Below, piece after piece: positions 51,380-60,545 of a stretch of 64,000 nucleotides of DNA. A program made the position numbers and the translations under genes. How positions within the stretch are numbered: position 1 is the first letter of the stretch; each line of letters opens with the position of its first letter. This stretch comes from Mucilaginibacter flavidus (GTDB lineage: Bacteria > Bacteroidota > Bacteroidia > Sphingobacteriales > Sphingobacteriaceae), in NCBI RefSeq assembly GCF_024055575.1, contig NZ_JAMXOE010000031.1:1-64000 (forward strand), given 5' to 3'. The notes under the pieces were generated by a model, which saw nothing but the letters and a program-made list of their open reading frames with translations, did not search any database and was not told the origin of the DNA.

Positions 51380-51802
51380 ATGTGCAAACTTGTAGTAATT
51401 GATGACAACCCGACAGATCACTATATTATGCAGCGCTTGTTGCATAATAATTATAACTGCCAGCAAGCTACTTACACTTTTGATGGCAGATTGGTTTTAG
51501 ATTATTTAGAAGAAAATAAAGACAGCGGCACCATGCCGGATGTAATACTGCTTGACCTTGATATGCCACAGTTAACCGGCTGGGAGTTTTTAGATAAGCT
51601 GGAAAGCTTTAATGCGGATGCTCATAAAAATGTGCGGGTGCATATAATGAGTTCATCAATTCGCACGGCTGATGTTTTTCAATCGAAAAAATACGCCTGT
51701 GTTAATTCATTTATGACCAAACCATTATCACGCGACCTTGTAAACCAGGTGTGCGAACAAGCCAATCCATTTAATAATCAGCAGTTAAATACTGCATCGT
51801 AA
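51380..51802 (+). CDS. Stand-alone response regulator receiver
   Basis: 140 residues, a single REC domain: VIDDNPTDHYIMQRLLH at the acidic pocket, phospho-Asp in VILLDLDMPQLTGWEFLDKL, Ser in VHIMSSSIRTADV and Lys in FMTKPLSRDLVN. No output domain, so it acts by protein contact in a phosphorelay. The extra Cys and aromatic positions in the family are not diagnostic. Not in an operon; cognate kinase unknown. It is followed by a strong terminator at 51943-51970. Confidence 0.93.
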   Translation: MCKLVVIDDNPTDHYIMQRLLHNNYNCQQATYTFDGRLVLDYLEENKDSGTMPDVILLDLDMPQLTGWEFLDKLESFNADAHKNVRVHIMSSSIRTADVFQSKKYACVNSFMTKPLSRDLVNQVCEQANPFNNQQLNTAS

Positions 51803-51942
51803 ATAAAAACCTTTGCCATTCATTAATGGCTTGATTTGCTGGGGCGCAAAATCATTTTTCACCATGCTGTTTGGGGTAAGGCCCGGCATATTTTTTGAAT
51901 TTATCCGCTGTTGAAATAGAGCGGCTATAAATTATTTTAGTT

Positions 51943-51970
51943 AGCCCACCTCGCGTGGGCTATTTTTTTT
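51943..51970 (+). terminator. Rho-independent terminator after the response regulator
   Basis: AGCCCAC and GTGGGCT form a perfect 7-bp stem with a five-base loop, followed by ATTTTTTTT. About 140 bases after the stop. Confidence 0.88.
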
Positions 51971-51999
51971 ATACGATGCCGCGGCCTGTTGCCAGGCGT

Positions 52000-52031
52000 T
52001 TGTACATCTAAATATTATTAGCTTATTTTTA
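52000..52031 (+). promoter_or_regulatory. Promoter of the LpxH-like gene
   Basis: TTG at 52000-52002, 21 bases, TATTTTTA at 52024-52031, one mismatch to the -7 consensus. It ends eight bases before the ATG at 52040, so the message would have almost no leader. Confidence 0.5.
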
Positions 52032-52039
52032 CAGCCATA

Positions 52040-52789
52040 ATGGCTATCCGCAATAAAATATATTTCGCTTCCGATTTTCATTTGGGCACCGGCACTTACG
52101 CCAGCAGCCGCGAGCGCGAAGACCGCCTGGTGCGCTGGCTTGACATGATTAAAGCAGATGCCGCCGAAGTGTTTTTAATGGGAGATGTGTTCGACTTTTG
52201 GTTTGAATATAAAACAGTAGTTCCCAGAGGTTATATCCGTTTTTTAGGCAAGCTGGCCGAATTGAGCGATGCAGGAATAAAACTTTGGTTTTTTAAGGGC
52301 AACCACGACATGTGGATGTTTGATTATTTTGAACAGGAACTCGGCGCAACCATTATCAGCAACGAATTGGAGATTGAGCGCAGTGGAAAAAAGTTTTACC
52401 TGCACCACGGCGACGGACTTGGCCCCGGCGATACGTTTTACAAATTTTTAAAGGGCATTTTCCGGAGCAAGCTTTGCCAGTGGCTTTTTGCCCGTATCCA
52501 TCCAAACCTGGGCGTGGGGGTTGCCAACTACTGGTCGAGGCACAGCAGGAAGGTAAACCTGGGTAAACCAGACAGTAAGCCCGGTGAACAAGAATGGCTG
52601 GTAGCTTTTTGCAATCAACTTTTGCAAACTCATTTTTACGACTATCTTATATTCGGTCATCGCCACCTGCCGCTGGATATCAAATTAAACGATAAAAGCC
52701 GCTACATAAACCTGGGCGAGTGGGTACAAGCCTCCAGTTATGCTGTTTTTGATGGAGAAAACGTGCGGCTTTTATACTTTGTAAAGTAA
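52040..52789 (+). CDS. UDP-2,3-diacylglucosamine diphosphatase (LpxH-type)
   Basis: 249 residues. The metallophosphoesterase motifs are DFHLGTGTYASSRERED, MGDVFDFWFEYKTVV, FKGNHDMWMFDYF, HHGDGLGP and IFGHRHLPLD. This is the pattern of LpxH/LpxH2-type enzymes that hydrolyse UDP-2,3-diacylglucosamine to lipid X in lipid A synthesis at the inner membrane. The phylum makes lipid A, so the role fits. Not in an operon with other lpx genes. A TTG-N21-TATTTTTA promoter lies just upstream. The next gene is convergent, with only seven bases between. Confidence 0.88.
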   Translation: MAIRNKIYFASDFHLGTGTYASSREREDRLVRWLDMIKADAAEVFLMGDVFDFWFEYKTVVPRGYIRFLGKLAELSDAGIKLWFFKGNHDMWMFDYFEQELGATIISNELEIERSGKKFYLHHGDGLGPGDTFYKFLKGIFRSKLCQWLFARIHPNLGVGVANYWSRHSRKVNLGKPDSKPGEQEWLVAFCNQLLQTHFYDYLIFGHRHLPLDIKLNDKSRYINLGEWVQASSYAVFDGENVRLLYFVK

Positions 52790-52796
52790 GTCTTTC

Positions 52797-55298
52797 CTAC
52801 TCCACTTTATACCTGAACACCTGCCTGCCTAAATTTCCTTCAGCATCAATTCCTTCAACAACCACACGGTAAGTGCCTTTGCCATCAGCTTTAAAATATT
52901 CAAACGATGCTTTGCCGTCTTTATCGGTTATGATGTTTGGGTTCCAGTAGATAGTGCTGCGCAAATCGGTCATTTTTTGGTTGGTGTGCGCGTTATCATA
53001 TTGCGGCGAGTAAAACTCGCGGGCTTTGTAGAAACCACTGGCGGTATAAACTATTACACCAGGGGCTTCTTTGTAATAGTTGTTTATTTTCCGTGCCCTT
53101 TTGGTGGTAACTACAATTACCCCGTTCACTCCAAAAGTGCCATATATTGCCCCACCATGCGTTCCAAGTATTATCTCAAAAGCGTCAACATCGTTGATAT
53201 TTAATGCGTGGAGCGCTTCATAATCGCTTCTCGTGCCATCTATTACAACTGTCATCGGGGGGTCGGTGGTCCTTTTAAGTTCCTCATCGTAATACGGTCG
53301 TCCTTTAGAATGACCACTATAAAGTTTGCCAAATTGCACGGTAATGGAATTTAATTTTGACCCCAAACAATCCATAATCCGGCCACAGGCAAAGTTTTCA
53401 AAATCTTTCGCTGTCAATACCTGGTCGGCCTGGCCTTTACCGTTCAGATTTTCGGAGTTTTCAAGTTCCTTCGCAATTTCTTTATCTCGTACCACCACCT
53501 CCTTTAATTGCTGCACATGCCTATTGATGCCAAATTTTTCCTGCTCGTCGTAAAATAGCTTTGCGCTTTTTGAGTATGCATACAAATTACCCAGGTTGCC
53601 GGGCGTAATATTAAGCGACTGAACAACCGGCACGTTTATGGTGTCTGTTATTTTGTCCATTTCAATATCCACGTCTTTCTGACCTTTTGCGGTGCGGGCC
53701 TGTATTATAAACTTTGCGGTATCAGTAAACATTAAGTTGTCGAAAACAAACCTGCCGTTCGCATCGGCTGTGGTATCCAATACCATACCCCCTGCCGATT
53801 TGCTCAATAACCTGATTTTACCATTGGGTATAACAGCCTTGCCGTTTTTTATATACCCGGCCAGCCGCAAGCCCGGCTTTTCGGCCTGATAAGATATAGC
53901 CGGATAGCCGTTGTTTAATATTTTTTTCCATTCAAACCGCCGGTAACCCTGCGTAAGCATCAGCAGGTCGAGATCTGCCCGGGTATTATCGTTTTGATTT
54001 GTAAAATAATAATTGGGATTTTCAATATTGCCTTTTACTTCTGATGTTAAAAGCAGGTTGGTTAAAATGGTATTTTCTGTCGTTTCATCCACCGGTACAA
54101 TCGTCTCGTCGGTAACGGCCACCGAAAACGTACCTGTTGCCGGCATATCCAGTTTGTTTTTTGCAACCAGGTTAATTTTTATCTTTTCGCGGGTTGTATA
54201 ATTTTTTTTAACTGTATTTATATCCAATTTAAGCTGGTCGGCATTTTGCAAAAAAATCAAGCGCTCGTTAAGCGGTTCACCATCTGCCGAAAATAAAGTA
54301 AACTGTGCTATCCCCGCGGGAAAGAACTTTTTCGGGAAGCTGGCAATAAACTCTTTGCTATTCGGATTGCTTTTTGCCGCCGAATAAATTACCCCGCCTG
54401 ATTGTGCTACAAGGATTAATGCTCCTTTTGGTTTTACGTTATCCCCGTTGTGTAATGTTATCGCAACGGTAATTGCCTCATCGGTTACGGTATCAATTGT
54501 TAAAGCGTATCCGGTATTGGTAGCCATTGGCAAATTAACCGTACATTCTGATCCGTCGGCAAACGTAGCCTTTGCTCTATATGTTTTACCGTTCAGCGGC
54601 CGGAATGTAAAGGCCCCCATACCCAAGTGTTCGCTGTTAAATACTGCCACACGTTTATCTTCATTATCAATTACCACGCCTTTTACATCAATACCCAGTC
54701 CGTTGGCTGCGATAGCTTTAAAAGCAACTTTCAACTTTACTCCGTTAAGCAAGCAACCCCCTTCGGGGAAAAAACTTATGGCCGGCTTTTCTTTTGAAGA
54801 CTTACCTTCCTGCAAACTGTCTTTGGCTACACCCTTTAAATTGATGCCGGTTACAGGTATCGGTTGTTCAAAAAAACTGCTGCTACCATCATTAAGCATC
54901 AGGTTGGTGTAGGCCCTCACCCGATAATTTTTGGCAGACAGCGAATCGGGCAGGGCAAAATCACCCCAGGCGTAGCCGTTTGTAAGCAGTAACTTCAGTT
55001 GTTTTATTATTTTGTTTTGGTTGTTTATCAGCTCTACATGTAATACGCTGCTTAATACCGAAAGCACATGCCTGCCGCCGTCAGTTACATACGCTTTAAA
55101 ATAGATGGTGTCTCCAATGGCATAGTACGGTTTGTCGAAATGCAGGTAGGCTTTTTCTGCCGGGTGATTGGTAGCATAAGTATTTAAACTATTGCTGATG
55201 CCTTTAATCAGGTTATTCACAGAGGTACTGTCTTTACTTACCTGGCCAAAGGCCAAACAAGGCACCATAAAACATAAAAGTAATACGCGTTTAATCAT
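52797..55298 (-). CDS. Macroglobulin-like protein with TonB-receptor plug domain, copy 1
   Basis: 833 residues; signal peptide MIKRVLLLCFMVPCLAFGQV. The N-terminal half is MG2-like (KAYLHFDKPYYAIGDTIYFK, LTNGYAWGDFALPDSLSAKN), then beta-rich repeats with NLMLNDGSSSFFEQPI. The C-terminal third contains a plug-like region with MTVVIDGTRSDYEALHALNI, NDVDAFEIILGTHGGAIYGT and VNGVIVVTTKRARKI, ending GTYRVVVEGIDAEGNLGRQV. No beta-barrel follows, although plug domains are normally attached to one. It is a homologue of the next gene, 5 bases away, so an operon of two paralogues. Confidence 0.85.
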   Translation of the reverse strand: MIKRVLLLCFMVPCLAFGQVSKDSTSVNNLIKGISNSLNTYATNHPAEKAYLHFDKPYYAIGDTIYFKAYVTDGGRHVLSVLSSVLHVELINNQNKIIKQLKLLLTNGYAWGDFALPDSLSAKNYRVRAYTNLMLNDGSSSFFEQPIPVTGINLKGVAKDSLQEGKSSKEKPAISFFPEGGCLLNGVKLKVAFKAIAANGLGIDVKGVVIDNEDKRVAVFNSEHLGMGAFTFRPLNGKTYRAKATFADGSECTVNLPMATNTGYALTIDTVTDEAITVAITLHNGDNVKPKGALILVAQSGGVIYSAAKSNPNSKEFIASFPKKFFPAGIAQFTLFSADGEPLNERLIFLQNADQLKLDINTVKKNYTTREKIKINLVAKNKLDMPATGTFSVAVTDETIVPVDETTENTILTNLLLTSEVKGNIENPNYYFTNQNDNTRADLDLLMLTQGYRRFEWKKILNNGYPAISYQAEKPGLRLAGYIKNGKAVIPNGKIRLLSKSAGGMVLDTTADANGRFVFDNLMFTDTAKFIIQARTAKGQKDVDIEMDKITDTINVPVVQSLNITPGNLGNLYAYSKSAKLFYDEQEKFGINRHVQQLKEVVVRDKEIAKELENSENLNGKGQADQVLTAKDFENFACGRIMDCLGSKLNSITVQFGKLYSGHSKGRPYYDEELKRTTDPPMTVVIDGTRSDYEALHALNINDVDAFEIILGTHGGAIYGTFGVNGVIVVTTKRARKINNYYKEAPGVIVYTASGFYKAREFYSPQYDNAHTNQKMTDLRSTIYWNPNIITDKDGKASFEYFKADGKGTYRVVVEGIDAEGNLGRQVFRYKVE

Positions 55299-55303
55299 AG
55301 TTC

Positions 55304-57730
55304 TTATTCCACTTTATACCTGAACACCTGCCGTCCCAAATTCCCCTCGGCATCAATGCCTTCAACAACTACTTTGTAGCTGCATTTACCGTCGGCATTA
55401 TAAAAATCGAATTGGGCGTTGCCGCTTTTATCGGTTGCTATTTCGGGGTTCCAGTAAATGGTGGTGCGTAAATCTGCAAGTTTGTTGTCGGTAGCGCTCT
55501 CATATTTAGGCGAGTAAAACTCGCGGGCTTTGTAAAAGCCTCGTGCGGTTATGTGGAGGATGCCTTTGGAGCTAATTTCGTTTGCCTGCAAACCATGCTT
55601 TAATGTGATGATGAATGCTCCTTCAGTACTCAAATCTCCCACCGTAGCATTTGTTGCTATTTCAATTTTATCGACTAGCGCCGTACTTATCGAGTTTATA
55701 TCAAATCCCGCAGGCATCTCAGAGCCGTCAATAACAATTCGAATAGGTGTTGGGGGGCTCGCCATGGTTATACGCTTATAAGCTACCGATTGACCTATTA
55801 TACCCGTTGAGACGAAGATAACACCGGGTATTCTGCCATCAAGGCGCTCTGAAAGCAGGCCGCCATAGGTGATATCATTGCCATGAATTATATAATCAGC
55901 TACACCGTAGCCCCTGGTAATAGCCGGCTTATCCAGTTTATGTGCGTTTATTTTTACCTCTCTAAGCATTTTCCCTGTAATTAAACCCTGGGCATATAAT
56001 TGGTCGTGCTGCTTTTGATGGGTTTTCATGTAAGCAATTAATCCTGTATCCACTCTCGTGGCCTGTGGTTGTTGGTAAAACGTAACCGGCACAGGCTTAT
56101 CCGCATTATACGTCAACACCGTATTATTACTCCCCTTGGCATTTACTGCCTGCAAAATAAATTTCGCCGAATCCATATAAACCAAATCGGTAAAGCGGAA
56201 ATTCCCTTTATCATCGGTAACTGCGCTTAATATTCCCCGGCCGCTAAATGGTGCAATTAACGATACCGCTCCTTTATTCAAAGCGCGACCGCCCAGCATT
56301 TTTGCCGTACCGGCTATCTCCAGCGATTTTTCGGGTTGATAAGCCAGCGGCGGGTAAGCATTATTAAGCAAGGGCTTCCATTCAAACCTGCGGTAGCCGT
56401 GGGTAAGCATTACCAGGTCGAGGTTGCTGCGTGCATCGTCATTAATATTTGCGAAATAGTAGTTTGGCTGTTCTACATCACCTTTCATATCCGAGGTGAG
56501 CAGTATGTTGGCCAGGATACTGCTTTCGTCGCTTTCGTTTACTGATACTTTACCCTCATCTACAACCGATACCGAAAAATGGCCCATACTTGCGGAGTCT
56601 GCTCGATTTTTCGCAAGAAGGCTGATATTTACTTTTTCTCTCGCAGCATAAACAGTTTTATCGCTTTTTATATCAAGCTTAAGCTGGTCGTAATTTTGCA
56701 CAAAAAATAGCCGTTCGCATAATGGCTCGCCCGCCGGCGAAAACAAGGTAACCGTTGCAACGCCCGTATGTAAGTGCCGCTTAGCAATATCAAGCAAAAT
56801 CACGCTGCTATCCAGTTTGCAGATAACCGATGTAGCCACCCCGCCCGAATAAATCAACAGCGTATAGTCTTTATCCCGGTTTTGGGCAAAGCAGACCTTG
56901 TTGGCTTCAATCCGCACCGATGCTTTGGGTAACGAATCGTTGTTTACCGTTAAAACCAGGCCCGATGTTCCTGCGTCCGGCAGTTTAGCCACACTCTGCA
57001 TTCCATCAGCATAAGTTATTCTGGCGGCGTAGCTTTTACCTTCCTGGGGCTGTAAGTAAAAATACCCCATGCCCAAATGGGTTGAGGCAAAACGGCATAT
57101 TTCGGTATTGTTATTATCCAATACCACCCCTGCCACATCAATCCCCTTGCCATTTGCACCAACTGCCTTAAAGGCGATTTTTGACTTAAGGCCATTTCCC
57201 AGGTTGCCGCTCTCGGGAAAAAATTGAACATCAGGTTTTGAATTTATTTTTGCCCCTGCAGGCGTGCTTTCGGCAATCTTTTCCTTTTCGGTCGAGCCAA
57301 CCGAAACCACCTGCTCAAAAAAGGACGCATCAGCTTCGTTGCGCATCCATTGGGTGTAAGCCCGAATGCGGTAATTGCCTTTTGGCAACGAGTCGGGCAA
57401 TAAAAAATCGCCCCAGGCAAGCCCGTTTACCAACTGTAGCTTTATTGATTGATCTATTTTATTATTGGTGTTGATCAAATCGACGTGCAAAACACCACTT
57501 AAGGTTGATAGCTGGTGCCGTTCGCCAAAAGTAACGTAGGCTTTAAAATAAACGGTATCGCCAGTGGCGTAATAAGGTTTATCAAATTGGAGGTATACCT
57601 TCTCTGTGAGGTGGGTTGCTAAAAAGGTTTTTAATTTGGAGATTACCGGGTTGCCGAAAGTGCCTGCATTCTGCCCATGAACTCGGCAGAAACACAGCAT
57701 CAGGCAGGCGATTATCAGTTTTTGCTTCAT
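55304..57730 (-). CDS. Macroglobulin-like protein with TonB-receptor plug domain, copy 2
   Basis: 808 residues; signal peptide MKQKLIIACLMLCFCRVHGQ. Same plan: EKVYLQFDKPYYATGDTVYF, GLAWGDFLLPDSLPKGNYRI, beta-rich macroglobulin-like domains, a plug-like part (PTPIRIVIDGSEMPAGFDIN, SISTALVDKIEIATNATVG) and the terminal KVVVEGIDAEGNLGRQVFRY. The plug region has lost more of the consensus than copy 1. It is first in the two-gene operon and, like copy 1, lacks a barrel, so it may be a surface or periplasmic carrier/bait protein. Confidence 0.85.
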   Translation of the reverse strand: MKQKLIIACLMLCFCRVHGQNAGTFGNPVISKLKTFLATHLTEKVYLQFDKPYYATGDTVYFKAYVTFGERHQLSTLSGVLHVDLINTNNKIDQSIKLQLVNGLAWGDFLLPDSLPKGNYRIRAYTQWMRNEADASFFEQVVSVGSTEKEKIAESTPAGAKINSKPDVQFFPESGNLGNGLKSKIAFKAVGANGKGIDVAGVVLDNNNTEICRFASTHLGMGYFYLQPQEGKSYAARITYADGMQSVAKLPDAGTSGLVLTVNNDSLPKASVRIEANKVCFAQNRDKDYTLLIYSGGVATSVICKLDSSVILLDIAKRHLHTGVATVTLFSPAGEPLCERLFFVQNYDQLKLDIKSDKTVYAAREKVNISLLAKNRADSASMGHFSVSVVDEGKVSVNESDESSILANILLTSDMKGDVEQPNYYFANINDDARSNLDLVMLTHGYRRFEWKPLLNNAYPPLAYQPEKSLEIAGTAKMLGGRALNKGAVSLIAPFSGRGILSAVTDDKGNFRFTDLVYMDSAKFILQAVNAKGSNNTVLTYNADKPVPVTFYQQPQATRVDTGLIAYMKTHQKQHDQLYAQGLITGKMLREVKINAHKLDKPAITRGYGVADYIIHGNDITYGGLLSERLDGRIPGVIFVSTGIIGQSVAYKRITMASPPTPIRIVIDGSEMPAGFDINSISTALVDKIEIATNATVGDLSTEGAFIITLKHGLQANEISSKGILHITARGFYKAREFYSPKYESATDNKLADLRTTIYWNPEIATDKSGNAQFDFYNADGKCSYKVVVEGIDAEGNLGRQVFRYKVE

Positions 57731-57836
57731 TAGGATTTAACAGATTGCGTGCAGGTGATCGGTTTAAATTGGTATTTGATATAAAGCTACGGAAAAGGTT
57801 AAACAATATTCCGTCCTGATTAAAAAATGGAATAAC

Positions 57837-57893
57837 TGATAATCAGCATGTTTCACAGCGTTCCGGGTGTTCCGCGTGGGAAAATGGAACGCT
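57837..57893. repeat. 57-bp dispersed palindromic repeat, copy 2
   Basis: Reverse-complement copy of 13131-13187: TGATAATCAGCATGTTTCAC, then AGCGTTCCGGGTGTTCCGCG with GGAACGCT at the far end. The AGCGTTCC/GGAACGCT stem is kept. It lies in the gap between the plug operon and comM. The rest of 57731-58005 shows no gene. Confidence 0.65.
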
Positions 57894-58005
57894 ACGTGGC
57901 CTTTTTGTGATATAAAAGTTCGTACTTTAATCTTAATTAGCTCCCGCTTTTTCCATCCCTCAATTAAATTATATAACTTTCGCCGGGTGATTAAACTTTA
58001 TCATT

Positions 58006-59550
58006 GTGTTAGTTAAAACTTTTGGAAGCGCAGTTTACGGCATCGAAGCCATTACCATAACCGTCGAGGTAAACATCAGTGGCGGCGGCAAACCTTTTTA
58101 TTTGATAGTGGGTTTGCCCGATAACGCTGTGCGTGAATCCATGCAGCGCATTGAGGCCGCGTTGCAAACCAATGGGTTCCGGATGCCGCGGCAGAAGATA
58201 ATAGTAAACATGGCCCCCGCCGATATCCGCAAGGAAGGCTCGGCATACGACCTTACCATTGCTACGGCCATATTGGCCGGCTCGGGCCAGGTTGATGGCG
58301 AAAACCTGGACAAGTATCTGATAATGGGCGAACTATCACTTGATGGTACGGTACAACCCATTAAAGGCGCTCTCCCAATAGCCATACAGGCGCGTAAAGA
58401 CGGCTTTAAAGGTTTTATATTGCCCAAACAAAACGCCCGAGAAGCTGCCATTGTTAACGACCTGGAAGTGTACGGGGTTGAAAGCCTGACCGAGGTTGCC
58501 GGCTTTTTTGACGGCACAACGCAACTTACCCCCGTAATTGTTGACACCCGTGAAGAATTTTATAAAAGCCTTACCGCTTACGACAGCGACTTTAGCGAAG
58601 TACGTGGCCAGGAGAACATAAAACGCGCCCTTGAGATTGCTGCTGCGGGCGGACATAATGTGATATTGATTGGTCCGCCGGGAGCGGGGAAAACTATGTT
58701 GGCGCGCAGGCTGCCGTCAATTTTGCCACCTTTAAGCTTGTATGAATCGTTAGAAACTACCAAGATACATTCGGTTGCAGGCAAGCTATCTGCCGCTGAT
58801 GCATTGGTAACCACGCGGCCATTCCGCTCGCCGCACCACACAATCAGCGATGTTGCCCTGGTTGGCGGTGGCAGCAATCCCCAACCCGGCGAAATTTCGC
58901 TGGCCCACAATGGCGTATTATTTTTAGATGAATTGCCCGAGTTTAAACGCAGCGCCCTGGAGGTAATGCGTCAGCCGTTGGAAGAGCGGCGGGTAACCAT
59001 ATCGCGCGCAAAGTTTACCGTTGATTATCCTAGCAGCTTTATGCTGGTGGCGAGTATGAACCCCTGTCCTTGCGGATACTTTAATCATCCGGAAAAGGAA
59101 TGCATCTGCCCGCCGGGTATGGTTCAAAAATATTTAAGCAAAATATCAGGCCCGCTGCTCGACCGTATTGACCTGCATGTGGAGGTTACCCCTGTCAACT
59201 TTACAGAGCTGGCCAGCGACCGCCTTGCCGAAAAAAGCGAGCTTATCCGCGACCGTGTGATCAAAGCCCGCGAAGTGCAGGCCACACGTTTCGGCAGCAA
59301 ACCCGACCTGCATGCCAATGCCCAAATGAGCCCCCAAATGGTACGCGACATCTGCAAAATCACACCCGCCGGTCAGGCACTGCTGAAAAAAGCTATGGAA
59401 AAACTAGGGCTATCGGCACGGGCTTATGACCGGATTTTAAAAGTATCGCGCACCATAGCCGATTTAGCGGGTAGCGAAGAAATTGAGCTGGAGCATTTGG
59501 CAGAGGCGATTAATTTCAGAAGTCTGGATAGAGAGGGGTGGGCAGGGTAA
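58006..59550 (+). CDS. Mg-chelatase-like AAA ATPase, YifB/ComM family
   Basis: 514 residues, GTG start. An N-terminal ChlI domain (SGGGKPFYLIVGLPDNAVRE) precedes the AAA domain with Walker A in LIGPPGAGKTMLARRLPSIL, Walker B in GVLFLDELPEFKRSALEVMR, and the MNPCPCGYFNHPEKECICPP Cys-rich segment typical of ComM. The C-terminal domain ends ISLARAYDRI-like (LGLSARAYDRILKVSRTIAD). ComM is a branch-migration helicase in natural transformation. Monocistronic. Confidence 0.95.
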   Translation: MLVKTFGSAVYGIEAITITVEVNISGGGKPFYLIVGLPDNAVRESMQRIEAALQTNGFRMPRQKIIVNMAPADIRKEGSAYDLTIATAILAGSGQVDGENLDKYLIMGELSLDGTVQPIKGALPIAIQARKDGFKGFILPKQNAREAAIVNDLEVYGVESLTEVAGFFDGTTQLTPVIVDTREEFYKSLTAYDSDFSEVRGQENIKRALEIAAAGGHNVILIGPPGAGKTMLARRLPSILPPLSLYESLETTKIHSVAGKLSAADALVTTRPFRSPHHTISDVALVGGGSNPQPGEISLAHNGVLFLDELPEFKRSALEVMRQPLEERRVTISRAKFTVDYPSSFMLVASMNPCPCGYFNHPEKECICPPGMVQKYLSKISGPLLDRIDLHVEVTPVNFTELASDRLAEKSELIRDRVIKAREVQATRFGSKPDLHANAQMSPQMVRDICKITPAGQALLKKAMEKLGLSARAYDRILKVSRTIADLAGSEEIELEHLAEAINFRSLDREGWAG

Positions 59551-59611
59551 TGATTGAACAACGAACACTGACTATGGAACTGTGAATTAATAAAGTTAAG
59601 CTTCGATTCCA

Positions 59612-60445
59612 ATGAATTTAAAATTAGGACTATTTTTACTTATTACCCTTAGAACAATACCGTTGTTTGCCTCGGCGCCGGATACTGTCAGGTTATATTA
59701 TAAAATAGCCGAATTTGAATTGTCGGCCTGCAATCAAAAGAAATTAGATTCATTGTGTAAATCGTTTAAAGGTGTCGATAATTTGCACATTACAGGTTTT
59801 GCTGATTATTTAGGGACCGGGCCGGATAATGCAGTGCTTTCTCAAAAGCGTGCCGAAATTGTTGCCGCCTATATCAAATCACATATAAACCTGGTAGTTG
59901 CCGCCGACTGGAAAGCCGTGGAAATGAGCACGGCAAAAAAGGGGCCCTTAGGTGATCCGTTTAACAGAAGGGTCGACATCGTGATTAATAAGATTGTTCA
60001 TACAAAGGTGGTCGCCCAGCCGCAATTGCCCCCACCGCAATTCACTGATAAAATAGCCCATTTATCAAACATTGAAGTTGGCGGCAGTCTGGCGTTGGAA
60101 GAATTGACCTTTCAATCCGCACGGCATTTTTTGAACCCCGAATGTGAAGCCAATTTGAAGATTTTGCTAAGCTACTTAAAACAGCACGACAATATCAGGT
60201 TTGAAATACAGGGACACATATGCTGCGACAACGGGCCGGACGGAATGGATATCGATTCCAGGGACTATAAGTTGTCGGTAAATAGGGCCAAATTTATCTA
60301 CGACTATTTTGTAAAAAACGGCATCGATGCCAAACGAATGACCTACAAAGGCCTGGCAAGCACCAAACCCAAAGTTTACCCAGAGCTTACCGATCACGAC
60401 AAATATTTAAACAGGCGGGTTGAGTTATTGATTACCGGCAAATAA
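59612..60445 (+). CDS. OmpA-like peptidoglycan-associated protein with two OmpA domains
   Basis: 277 residues; signal peptide MNLKLGLFLLITLRTIPLFA. The first OmpA_C-like domain has LHITGFADYLGTGPDNAVLS and ends in NRRVDIVI. The second has RFEIQGHICCDNGPDGMDID, SVNRAKFIYDYFVKNGIDAK and NRRVELLITGK. Both carry the conserved R/D pattern for peptidoglycan binding in part. There is no lipobox, so it is free in the periplasm or barrel-less. Two such domains in one small protein is unusual. Start ATG 59612. Confidence 0.8.
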   Translation: MNLKLGLFLLITLRTIPLFASAPDTVRLYYKIAEFELSACNQKKLDSLCKSFKGVDNLHITGFADYLGTGPDNAVLSQKRAEIVAAYIKSHINLVVAADWKAVEMSTAKKGPLGDPFNRRVDIVINKIVHTKVVAQPQLPPPQFTDKIAHLSNIEVGGSLALEELTFQSARHFLNPECEANLKILLSYLKQHDNIRFEIQGHICCDNGPDGMDIDSRDYKLSVNRAKFIYDYFVKNGIDAKRMTYKGLASTKPKVYPELTDHDKYLNRRVELLITGK

Positions 60446-60545
60446 CAACGCTAAGTTTGCAAACATTGCCCTTAAGCCTTTACCCGCACAATCCCAAACT
60501 GTTGAAAATAACACACTTCCATATAATTAAATGTGCGCATATACT

